Positions 1 to 7,539 of a DNA stretch of 10,000 nucleotides are shown here, one piece after another (the stretch's first letter is position 1; each line of letters begins with the position of its first letter). Position numbers and translations under genes: made by a program. Where the stretch lies: contig JAKACE010000036.1 in the NCBI GenBank assembly GCA_021821705.1, forward strand, positions 1 to 10,000, given 5' to 3'. The notes beneath the pieces were generated by a model that made no database searches, was not told the DNA's origin, and saw nothing but the letters and a program-made list of their open reading frames with translations. This DNA is from Actinomycetes bacterium (lineage in GTDB: Bacteria > Actinomycetota > Acidimicrobiia > Acidimicrobiales > Palsa-688).

Positions 1-126
1 GCCGAGCAAGTCATTGGGATCGGTGTCGATACCACCGGCAGCACCCCGATTCCCGTGGACCGGGACGGCCGGCCTTTGGCTTTTGACAAACGGTTCGAGA
101 AGAATCCCGCCGCCATGGCCTGGCTC
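1..126 (+). CDS. araB: Ribulokinase (AraB) internal fragment, no start or true end in window
   Basis: Frame 1 is open from the window edge. It encodes a stretch that closely follows E. coli AraB around residues 95-135: a VIGIGVDTTGSTP block, then PVDRDGRPLA, then an F-E-NP-AMAWL block. In ribulokinases AMAWL (or AMFVL) is followed by WKDHT; here the match stops dead after AWL and unrelated sequence follows in frame. Ribulokinase phosphorylates L-ribulose in the cytoplasm during arabinose use, but only about 42 of some 550 residues are present, so nothing functional can be encoded here. By hand count GC is about 63% in 1-120, against about 77% in 121-240, so the piece also differs in composition. 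It is either a rearrangement joint or an assembly chimera. The family call is confident from motif memory; the explanation of the joint is inference. Confidence 0.75.
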
Positions 127-312
127 GGTGCCGCCAGGGGTTGGGCGGGGATGCCCGTGGTGGAGGAGCTGGCGCCCGGGGCCCTGGAGTGGGCCGTCAG
201 GGCGGGCACCGGCTTGGAGGACCAGCTGGCGGTCAGAGGCCCCCACCGGGCACCCCCGGCCCTGGCCGCCCGCTTCGCCGGGGCGGCCAGGGCGGCGAGG
301 CCAAGACGGTGA
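127..312 (+). CDS. murL: C-terminal tail of a probable MurL (UMA-L-Glu epimerase), 5' part missing
   Basis: The open frame continues in frame from the ribulokinase fragment for 61 residues and stops at TGA 310-312. Recognisable points are a PVVEEL segment near the joint and a GPHRAPPALAARF segment near the end. Both resemble, from memory, the poorly conserved C-termini of MurL proteins. MurL epimerises the L-Glu of UDP-MurNAc-L-Ala-L-Glu to D-Glu and is typically encoded beside murD2. The stop overlaps the GTG start of the MurD-family gene by 4 nt (GTGA), the layout expected for a translationally coupled murL-murD2 pair. The catalytic part of MurL is absent, so the assignment rests on this short tail plus context. 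Alternatively it is just an unidentified upstream partner of the ligase. Confidence 0.45.
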   Translation, partial: GAARGWAGMPVVEELAPGALEWAVRAGTGLEDQLAVRGPHRAPPALAARFAGAARAARPRR

Positions 313-1592
313 AGCTGGCCGACCTGCGGGGCCGGCGCCTTGTCGTCCTGGGCCTGGGCGAGGACGTGGCTGCTGCCCTGGACGTCGCCGCTGCCGCCGG
401 CCCGTCCGAGCTCGTGGTGGTGGATGCCGCCGCCGACCAGGCGCGCCGCCGGCTGGCCAGCGCTCACCCGTCCCTGGCCGGGCGCGTGGACGTGCTGGCG
501 GACCTGGCCGGCGCCCCCCCGGCCGAGGTCGCCCTGCGCAGCCCCGGCTTCCCCCTCTACAGCCCCGAGCTGGTCCGCAGGCGTTCCGCCGGCCTCACCA
601 CCACGACGCCCCTCGACCTGTGGGTCAACGAGCGGGGGGCTCTGGCGGCCGTTGCCGTGACCGGTACGAAGGGCAAGAGCAGTACGGCTGTCCTGTTGAG
701 GATGGCGCTGGCGCGCCTGGGCGTACCCGCCCTGGTGCTGGGCAACATCGGCGTGCCGCCCTGGACGCGCTCGCCGCTGATGCCCGAGGTCGCCGTGCTC
801 GAGATATCGAGCTATCAGGCAGCCGACCTGTCATCGACGGCCCCGGTGGGTGTCCTTACCGCCATCGGCGAGGACCACGTCGACTGGCACGGCTCGGTCA
901 GCCGCTACCTGCAGGACAAGGCCAGGGCGTTCCTCGCCCCTGCGGCGGGCAGCACGAGCAGGTGGTACGGGTACCCGGCCGACCTGGTGCTACCACAGGC
1001 GTTCGCTGGCGCCGCCATGAGCCCCGTCCCCATGCGCTCCGAGGACGTCCGCCGGCGCAACGCGACTCTGGCGGCGGCGGCGGCCATCAGGGTTACCGGC
1101 AGTGAGGCCAGCACGCACGAACTGGCCCAGGAGCTGGCAGCGCACTACCCCGACCTGCCGGGGCGCATGGCAACCGTCGGCTGGGCCGGCGGGGTGGAGT
1201 TCGTCGACGACAGCCTGGCCAGCAACCCCCTGGGCCTGGCCGCCGCCCTGCGCTCGTCTTGCGACCGTCCGGCGACGGTGATCGTCGGCGGCCACGACCG
1301 GGGAGCGAGGACTGACGATGCCGCCGCTGCCATGGCGGGTCGCTCTGCGCCCGCCGCCCTGGTGTGGCTCGACGAAGGCGGTGCTCTGGCGGACTCGCTC
1401 CGGCCGTGGTGCACCTCGGTGAGCCCGGCACCCTCACTGGAGGAAGCCGTCCGGGCTGCCGCCCACCTCACCCCCGCCGGAGGGGTGGTCATCTTCTCGC
1501 CTGGTATGCCTACGCCGGTCGAGCAGGGCAACTGGGCCTCGCGTTCGCGCCGGTTCGGGGCGGCCGTGGCCGCCCTCGGGGCAACCGGGTAG
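309..1592 (+). CDS. murD: MurD-family UDP-MurNAc-L-alanine glutamate ligase, probably MurD2 type
   Basis: A 427-residue Mur ligase that adds glutamate to UDP-MurNAc-L-Ala in the cytoplasm, an ATP-dependent step of peptidoglycan precursor synthesis. The N-terminal UMA-binding Rossmann-like domain covers about residues 8-105 (LVVLGLGE, SPGFPLYSPE). The central ATPase domain follows, with P-loop GTKGKSS at 119-125, LGNIGVPPW at 144-152, the metal-binding Glu in LEISSYQ (E166), DHVDWHGS at 189-196 and the candidate carbamylated Lys204 in LQDKARAF. The C-terminal domain has FVDDSLASNP (298-307) and GGHDRG. GTKGKS instead of GTNGK, the LDLWVNERG segment and the SRSRRF tail resemble MurD2 (L-Glu ligase, partner of MurL) rather than classical D-Glu MurD. 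The GTG start at 309 overlaps the preceding stop, and the next gene begins 12 nt after the TAG. The family is certain; the L- versus D-Glu specificity is inferred. Confidence 0.85.
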   Translation: MKLADLRGRRLVVLGLGEDVAAALDVAAAAGPSELVVVDAAADQARRRLASAHPSLAGRVDVLADLAGAPPAEVALRSPGFPLYSPELVRRRSAGLTTTTPLDLWVNERGALAAVAVTGTKGKSSTAVLLRMALARLGVPALVLGNIGVPPWTRSPLMPEVAVLEISSYQAADLSSTAPVGVLTAIGEDHVDWHGSVSRYLQDKARAFLAPAAGSTSRWYGYPADLVLPQAFAGAAMSPVPMRSEDVRRRNATLAAAAAIRVTGSEASTHELAQELAAHYPDLPGRMATVGWAGGVEFVDDSLASNPLGLAAALRSSCDRPATVIVGGHDRGARTDDAAAAMAGRSAPAALVWLDEGGALADSLRPWCTSVSPAPSLEEAVRAAAHLTPAGGVVIFSPGMPTPVEQGNWASRSRRFGAAVAALGATG

Positions 1593-1604
1593 GCTCCGAA
1601 CCCC

Positions 1605-1907
1605 GTGGAACTGGCCAGGCTGCAAGAGCTCCTTGCCCTCACCTACGGCGAAAGGGACGCCGCCCGCGGGCGCGCCGCCACCGTCGCCTGGCTGGCCGAG
1701 GAGCTGGGGGAGCTGGCCCAGGCGGTACGCAAGGGGACCCGGCAACAGCAATTGCACGAGCTGGGCGACGTCCTCGCCTGGCTCGCCTCCCTCGCAAACC
1801 AGATGGGACTGTCGCTCGACGAGGCCGTCCAGCGCTACGCCGCCGGTTGCCCGACATGCGCCCACACGCCATGCAGATGCGAGCCGGCGCCATCCAGCGG
1901 CACCTAG
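1605..1907 (+). CDS. Small MazG-like NTP pyrophosphohydrolase with a cysteine-rich tail
   Basis: A 100-residue protein of the all-alpha MazG/NTP-PPase type. Helix one carries E32, E33 and E36 (WLAEELGEL) and helix two carries E52 and D55 (LHELGDVLAWL), giving the EExxE...ExxD Mg2+ site of the family. These enzymes cleave nucleoside triphosphates to monophosphate and pyrophosphate, often to clean up damaged or unwanted nucleotides; the substrate cannot be told here. After a helix ending near Y78 comes C82-P-T-C85, then C90-R-C92, a possible metal-binding knuckle. It starts at GTG 1605, 12 nt after the ligase stop, with no convincing Shine-Dalgarno, so it probably depends on translation from the upstream gene. 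It converges on asd with 63 nt between the stops, where I see no strong terminator. Confidence 0.75.
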   Translation: MELARLQELLALTYGERDAARGRAATVAWLAEELGELAQAVRKGTRQQQLHELGDVLAWLASLANQMGLSLDEAVQRYAAGCPTCAHTPCRCEPAPSSGT

Positions 1908-1970
1908 TGCCACCGCCGGCGACCTCCACACTCGTCGCGAGAGCCGTCGCTCCCGGCCCGTAAAGGAGCG

Positions 1971-4225
<2,255 letters not shown>

Positions 4226-4231
4226 GGCCCG

Positions 4232-4237
4232 AGGCTA
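4232..4237 (-). promoter_or_regulatory. Candidate -10 box for lysC-asd (leaderless transcript)
   Basis: TAGCCT on the minus strand fits the TANNNT actinobacterial -10 pattern. It ends 6 nt before the lysC GTG, so transcription would start on or beside the start codon. The lack of a Shine-Dalgarno at this start agrees. No clear -35 is seen. Confidence 0.3.
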
Positions 4238-4306
4238 CCAGCTGGGCCTGGAGGGGCCCGCCGAGCAGCACCTGAGCGTGCCACCACCCAGGCCTTTGTA
4301 TTCGGC

Positions 4307-4312
4307 TACGCT
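4307..4312 (+). promoter_or_regulatory. Candidate -10 box for the cyclophilin gene
   Basis: TACGCT (TANNNT pattern) lies 8 nt before the GTG at 4321, and no Shine-Dalgarno is visible in that gap. A leaderless or nearly leaderless message would explain this. The 95-nt spacer from lysC must hold divergent promoters. No -35 is recognised. Confidence 0.3.
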
Positions 4313-4320
4313 GCGGCGCC

Positions 4321-5163
4321 GTGCCTTCAGACAAGCGTACCCAGCAGCGTCACAACCGCAGCATGAAGGAGCTGCGTCTCCAGCAGCTGCAGCGGCGGCG
4401 CAGGCAGCGGATGTTCCTCGGAGGCTTCGGTGCCGCCCTGGTGATCATCGTGGTGGTGGTCCTGGTCACAGTTGTGCTGCCCGGCGGCAAACCCAAGTCC
4501 AAGGTGGCCACCAAGCCAACGGGTACGGCGAGGACGTCGACGTCGGCCGGCACCCCGACCAGCAGCGGCCCGACGCCTGTTTCGGTGCCCCTGCTCGCAG
4601 CCCCCGCCAAGGTGGGCTGCCCAGCGCTCAACGGCTCCTCCCCTCACTACACACGCTTCTCCGCCCCTCCCAAGATGTGCATCGACCCGGCCAAGACGTA
4701 CACGGCCAAGATGAAGACCGACGTCGGCACCATCACGATCAAGCTCGACGCGGCGAAGAACCCGACGACGGTCAACAACTTCGTCTTCCTGGCCGGCTAC
4801 CACTTCTACGACGGCACCGCCTTCCACCGGGTCATCCCCGGTTTCGTCGACCAGGGTGGCGACCCGACAGGCACCGGCACAGGCGGCCCGGGCTACGAGT
4901 TCAACGGCGGTGCGCCCAAGAGCCCCAGCGTCTACACCGCCGGCGCTCTGGCCATGGCCAATTCCGGCGGCCCGAGCACCGACGGCAGCCAGTTCTTCAT
5001 CGTCGTGGGCCAGGGCGGCAAGGGGCTCTCGCCGAACTACAGCTACTTCGGCCAGGTCACCTCCGGTATGGGCGTGGTCGACAAGATCAACGCCGACGGG
5101 ACCGCCTCGGGCACCCCCAAGGTCGTGCACAAGGTCGAAAGCGTCACCATAAGCGTGTCATGA
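4321..5163 (+). CDS. Membrane-anchored cyclophilin-type peptidyl-prolyl cis-trans isomerase
   Basis: A 280-residue protein that isomerises prolyl peptide bonds, probably outside the membrane to help fold exported proteins. Residues 1-30 are very basic (four consecutive Arg at 25-28) and should stay cytoplasmic. A single transmembrane helix spans about 31-53, then a Thr/Ser/Pro/Lys-rich linker runs to about 95. The cyclophilin domain is about 125-280. Its landmarks are FHRVIPGF (158-165, with the catalytic-site Arg160), the GGDPTGTGTGGPGYEF loop (169-184) and AMANSGGPSTDGSQFFI (201-217). Cys100 and Cys120 before the domain could form a disulfide. The GTG 4321 start is preferred because it supplies the positive N-terminal segment; ATG 4363 would remove half of it. 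A strong hairpin lies just after the TGA. The family is certain; the orientation is inferred. Confidence 0.92.
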   Translation: MPSDKRTQQRHNRSMKELRLQQLQRRRRQRMFLGGFGAALVIIVVVVLVTVVLPGGKPKSKVATKPTGTARTSTSAGTPTSSGPTPVSVPLLAAPAKVGCPALNGSSPHYTRFSAPPKMCIDPAKTYTAKMKTDVGTITIKLDAAKNPTTVNNFVFLAGYHFYDGTAFHRVIPGFVDQGGDPTGTGTGGPGYEFNGGAPKSPSVYTAGALAMANSGGPSTDGSQFFIVVGQGGKGLSPNYSYFGQVTSGMGVVDKINADGTASGTPKVVHKVESVTISVS

Positions 5164-5189
5164 ACCCGGGGCCGCCTGGCGCCCCGGGT
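5164..5189. terminator. Hairpin between convergent genes, likely bidirectional terminator
   Basis: A perfect 9-bp stem ACCCGGGGC (5164-5172) / GCCCCGGGT (5181-5189) with an 8-nt loop fills the 39-nt gap between the cyclophilin stop (5163) and the exchanger stop (5203). There is no T tract on either strand, as is common for high-GC actinobacterial terminators. A perfect stem serves both strands equally. Confidence 0.65.
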
Positions 5190-5202
5190 GGCCGCCGCCG
5201 CC

Positions 5203-6201
5203 TCAGGTGGCCAGCAAGGTGGCGACAAAGGCCAGGTACACCCCCACCAGGACGGCACCCACCGTGCGGCTCATACCCCGGCCGGCCAGGCCCAGGCCCA
5301 GAGCCGCGACCGTCATGGCGGCGTAGGCCCACACCGTCAGTTGGCCACCGCCCGATAGGTGGCCGGCGCCGACGCCGACGATCGCAGCCGGCACGACCAG
5401 GCCACCCACCACGTTGAGCGTGTTGCTGTTCATCGCCTCCGACAGCATGGCGGCACCCTTTCCGGCGCGGGCCAAGTACACCGCCGCCACCACGTTCGGC
5501 AGGCTGGTCACCGCGGCCAGGACCACCGCGCCGACGATGACGGCCGGTGCGCCCAGTGCCTCCCCTGCAACCGACGCACTGCGCTCCATCACCACGCTGG
5601 CGGCCACGACGACCAGTACGGCCGAGACGGCCGTCAAACCCTCACGGCCGGCACCGCGCACCGGGGAGGCCGGGTAACCGCCTTCGAGGTCCTCGCTCTC
5701 CTCGCGTACGGCGGCCGCCAGCCAGTCCCTGGCCCCCCGTGGCAGAGGCAGGTGCTGCGATGGCACAGCCGCCACGACCACGTAAGGGACGAGGAAGGCG
5801 GCTGTCACCGCTAGGCAGGCTCCGACGGGCAGGGAGCCCTCGACCAGCGCGACCGACCCGGCCGTAACCCCGAGGGCGACCGTGCCTTCGAGCAGCACGG
5901 CCCGGCGGTGGAAACGCACCGGACCTGCCACGATCGCACCTACCCCAAGCAGGGCGGCGATGTTGAACACGTTCGACCCGAAGAGGACCCCGACCCCGAT
6001 CGAGTGCTGGCCCTCGAGCTGCGCCGTCACGGCACTGGTCAGCTCGGGGCCGTCGGCAGCCAGAGCCGCGGCGAGGCCGAGCAGGACCTGAGGCGCGGCC
6101 CAGCGTTCACCCAGGGACTCGAGCGCCTTGACCAGTTGGTGACCGGCCAGGAGGCTGATGACGGCGGAACCGACGAACGCGGGCACCACCCACACCGGCA
6201 C
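5203..6201 (-). CDS. CaCA-family sodium/calcium (cation) exchanger
   Basis: A 332-residue inner-membrane protein of about ten helices, in two homologous halves around an acidic cytoplasmic loop (REESEDLEGG, 166-175). The alpha-1 repeat has GLAAALAADGPELTSAV (42-58, Glu53 in place as ion ligand) followed by GSNVFN (75-80). The alpha-2 repeat has AAVTSLPNVVAAVYLA (229-244) followed by NSNTLN (258-263). Canonical members have a Glu in both repeats; here the second is Asn236. Relatives such as E. coli YrbG are close in length. I chose GTG 6201, 8 nt after the S51 stop, because upstream codons in this frame encode Arg-rich shadow sequence; GTG 6195, 6189 and 6186 are alternatives. It is probably co-transcribed with the S51 gene. 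Function: Ca2+ or other cation antiport; the exact ions are unknown. Confidence 0.85.
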   Translation of the reverse strand: MPVWVVPAFVGSAVISLLAGHQLVKALESLGERWAAPQVLLGLAAALAADGPELTSAVTAQLEGQHSIGVGVLFGSNVFNIAALLGVGAIVAGPVRFHRRAVLLEGTVALGVTAGSVALVEGSLPVGACLAVTAAFLVPYVVVAAVPSQHLPLPRGARDWLAAAVREESEDLEGGYPASPVRGAGREGLTAVSAVLVVVAASVVMERSASVAGEALGAPAVIVGAVVLAAVTSLPNVVAAVYLARAGKGAAMLSEAMNSNTLNVVGGLVVPAAIVGVGAGHLSGGGQLTVWAYAAMTVAALGLGLAGRGMSRTVGAVLVGVYLAFVATLLAT

Positions 6202-6209
6202 CGCCGGCC

Positions 6210-6983
6210 TCAGCTGGTCGAGGGAGCGGGGCCGTCTCCGGCGGCGTGCCTGCGCGACGAGAGCGCGTCCGGGGGCTCCGGCCCTGGCCCAGTGGCCTGG
6301 TTGAGGACCTCCAGGGGCGCAGGCGAGCCGTCGACCCAGACCGTCACCTGGCCGTCGCCGGCCACCCTCCACCTGCCTCCAGGGCCCCGGAGCACCGCCG
6401 TCCGCTCGTCGATCGCCACGATCCGCAGCGCGCCCGAAGCCAACCGCACGGTGCGCTGCGTCTTCTCCTCGGGCCACGTCCCGGCGTGAGGCAGCACCGC
6501 GACCTGGTCGATCAGGCCCAGCCCGAGGGTGAGAGCACCTCCACGGGGGTCCACCATCGTGTCACCGAGCACCATGGCGCCAGCCGAGGAACCGGCCAGC
6601 ACGGCGCCGTCCTGCCAGGCGGCGACGATCGCGTCCCATACGGGCGAGTCCTTCAGTACCGAACGCAGGTGCAGCACCGAGCCCCCGGCGATGTACAGGA
6701 AGCGGGCCGAGCGCACCGCTCCCGCATTGGCCCGGTCCTCGGCATCGGCGCGGCGCAGCACCATGCACGGCTTGACCGAAGCACCCAAACCGGCAAAGTA
6801 CGAAGCGGCAGTCTCGACGGAACGATCGGGGTGCCAGTAGGCCGCGGCAGTCGGCAGCACCAGTACCTCGTTGCCTCCCGAGGCAGCCAGCAGTTCCGAG
6901 TCGAAGCTCTCGCAGCCGGTCGACCACTCCCCTCCCCCGACCAGGGCGAGAAGACCTGCCCCAGGCGGCAGGGCCGTCGTCAT
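6210..6983 (-). CDS. Peptidase S51 / cyanophycinase-like protein
   Basis: A 257-residue class-I glutamine-amidotransferase-fold protein. LLALVGGGEW (11-20) opens the fold, FLYIAGGSVLHL (95-106) matches the oxyanion-side GG motif, and GSSAGAM (131-137) is the nucleophile elbow with Ser133. H166 lies in LPHAGTW (164-170) and DERTAVL (192-198) corresponds to the conserved late Glu segment. Members include aspartyl dipeptidase PepE and cyanophycinase. The typical Gln after GG is Ser here, so activity on cyanophycin is not assured. No cyanophycin synthetase is in the window. The ATG 6983 start is the best for family length; ATG 7001 is six codons upstream and possible, and neither has a strong Shine-Dalgarno. 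The 30-residue C-terminus is Pro/Ser/Arg rich. The exchanger gene starts 8 nt after the stop. Confidence 0.82.
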   Translation of the reverse strand: MTTALPPGAGLLALVGGGEWSTGCESFDSELLAASGGNEVLVLPTAAAYWHPDRSVETAASYFAGLGASVKPCMVLRRADAEDRANAGAVRSARFLYIAGGSVLHLRSVLKDSPVWDAIVAAWQDGAVLAGSSAGAMVLGDTMVDPRGGALTLGLGLIDQVAVLPHAGTWPEEKTQRTVRLASGALRIVAIDERTAVLRGPGGRWRVAGDGQVTVWVDGSPAPLEVLNQATGPGPEPPDALSSRRHAAGDGPAPSTS

Positions 6984-7166
6984 GGGTGCCGGGCAGCCCA
7001 TTGCCCCGGGCGCGTGAGGGTTGTCGGCGTGCGGCGAGTCATGGCGATGGCCAGTATTGCACGAGCGGCTGGTCGCGCCTTGCCCGGTCCGAACACGCGC
7101 CAGCGTGGCCACGGCGGGCCGGCCCGGCACGCCCCCCCGCCGGCGCCACCGGCCCGCGCGCCATGA

Positions 7167-7181
7167 CAAAAGGGTCTTTTG
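7167..7181. repeat. Inverted repeat at the bldC promoter
   Basis: CAAAAG (7167-7172) and CTTTTG (7176-7181) are perfect complements around a 3-nt centre. They lie in an AT-richer island of an otherwise very GC-rich spacer and overlap the expected -35 position of the candidate bldC promoter. This could be an operator or simply promoter DNA. Confidence 0.35.
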
Positions 7182-7205
7182 GCGCCCAGCGGGACCAGCT
7201 AGTAT
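7178..7205 (+). promoter_or_regulatory. Candidate bldC promoter
   Basis: TAGTAT (7200-7205) is a good -10 box, with TTTGGC (7178-7183) 16 nt upstream as a weak -35. Transcription would start near 7212, leaving a leader of about 100 nt before bldC. The -10 sits inside a short CTAG-N6-CTAG symmetry. Confidence 0.4.
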
Positions 7206-7246
7206 GAACTAGTCAGTCTGTCCACATCAAATGACGCCAGGGGGCC

Positions 7247-7300
7247 ATGGCGAAGGCCAAGGCCCAACTCGTACCTTTGAGGGAAGTTTCGGACACTTAG
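7247..7300 (+). CDS. Possible leader peptide upstream of bldC
   Basis: The ATG at 7247 opens a 17-codon frame (MAKAKAQLVPLREVSDT) that ends with TAG 7298-7300. AGGGG lies 3 nt before the ATG, close but usable. The stop codon shares its AG with the AGGAGG ribosome-binding site of bldC (7299-7304), so ribosomes finishing this ORF would sit on the bldC site. There is no homology to cite. The frame could be chance, given its length. Confidence 0.3.
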   Translation: MAKAKAQLVPLREVSDT

Positions 7301-7304
7301 GAGG
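7299..7304 (+). promoter_or_regulatory. Ribosome binding site of bldC
   Basis: A perfect AGGAGG 9 nt before ATG 7314, one of only two perfect sites I saw in the window. It fixes the bldC start. Confidence 0.8.
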
Positions 7305-7313
7305 ACCCCCGAA

Positions 7314-7508
7314 ATGGTCGAGCAGCAGCAAGCTGATTCCCTTCTTACCCCGGCAGAGGTCGCAGCACTCTTCCGCGTCAACCCCAAGACGGTCACCCGT
7401 TGGGCGAGGGCCGGGAAGATCACTGCTATCCGTACCCTCGGCGGGCACCGCCGGTTCCGCGAGACCGAGATCCGCCGCTGCCTCGAGCAGCTCGACGTCG
7501 AAGCCTGA
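7314..7508 (+). CDS. bldC: BldC-type MerR-like DNA-binding regulator
   Basis: A 64-residue protein consisting almost only of a winged-helix MerR-like DNA-binding domain. LLTPAEVAALFRVNPKTVTRW (10-30) is the helix-turn-helix, and KITAIRTLGGHRRFRETEI (35-53) is the wing, with the hallmark GGHRR. It closely resembles Streptomyces BldC, which binds DNA by head-to-tail oligomerisation on direct repeats and controls the timing of development; close homologues are widespread in actinobacteria, including non-sporulating ones. The ATG is set by AGGAGG 9 nt upstream. There is no effector-binding domain, as expected for BldC. A small membrane protein gene starts 31 nt after the stop and may be co-transcribed. 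The role in this organism is unknown. Confidence 0.92.
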   Translation: MVEQQQADSLLTPAEVAALFRVNPKTVTRWARAGKITAIRTLGGHRRFRETEIRRCLEQLDVEA

Positions 7509-7539
7509 CCCCGACGGGGTGCCCGGCGCCGGGCAGGTA

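Larger units (their letters stand above)
6984..7313. other. Divergent intergenic region, S51 gene / bldC
   Basis: About 330 nt between the S51 start and bldC. The half near bldC holds a candidate promoter (around 7178-7205), a 6-bp inverted repeat (7167-7181), a possible 17-codon leader ORF (7247-7300) and a perfect Shine-Dalgarno. The half near the S51 gene is GC-rich. It shows only a weak minus-strand -10-like AATACT near 7050 and no other clear signal. Longer open frames crossing it have no recognisable content. Confidence 0.6.

Noticed and set aside
141..308. Extending the Mur ligase upstream to GTG/ATG at 141
   Set aside because: The added residues are Gly/Arg/Pro-rich shadow of the upstream reading frame. 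GTG 309 gives the normal N-terminus and a 4-nt overlap.
1908..1970. Terminator between the MazG-like gene and asd
   Set aside because: Only a 5-bp GCGAC/GTCGC stem with a 10-nt loop is visible and there is no T tract, too weak to call.
6202..6477. N-terminal extension of the exchanger to 6477
   Set aside because: It would overlap 268 nt of the S51 gene and adds only Arg/Gly-rich sequence. GTG 6201 gives the family length.
6246..7166. 306-codon plus-strand frame opposite the S51 gene
   Set aside because: The composition is that of an antisense shadow (Arg/His/Gln rich) and no motif is present. The minus strand encodes a clear S51 protein.
7231..7539. Upstream extension of the membrane-protein frame across bldC
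   Set aside because: The frame is open but overlaps the whole of bldC, with Ser/Arg-rich low-complexity residues. bldC has the good ribosome site and conserved sequence.
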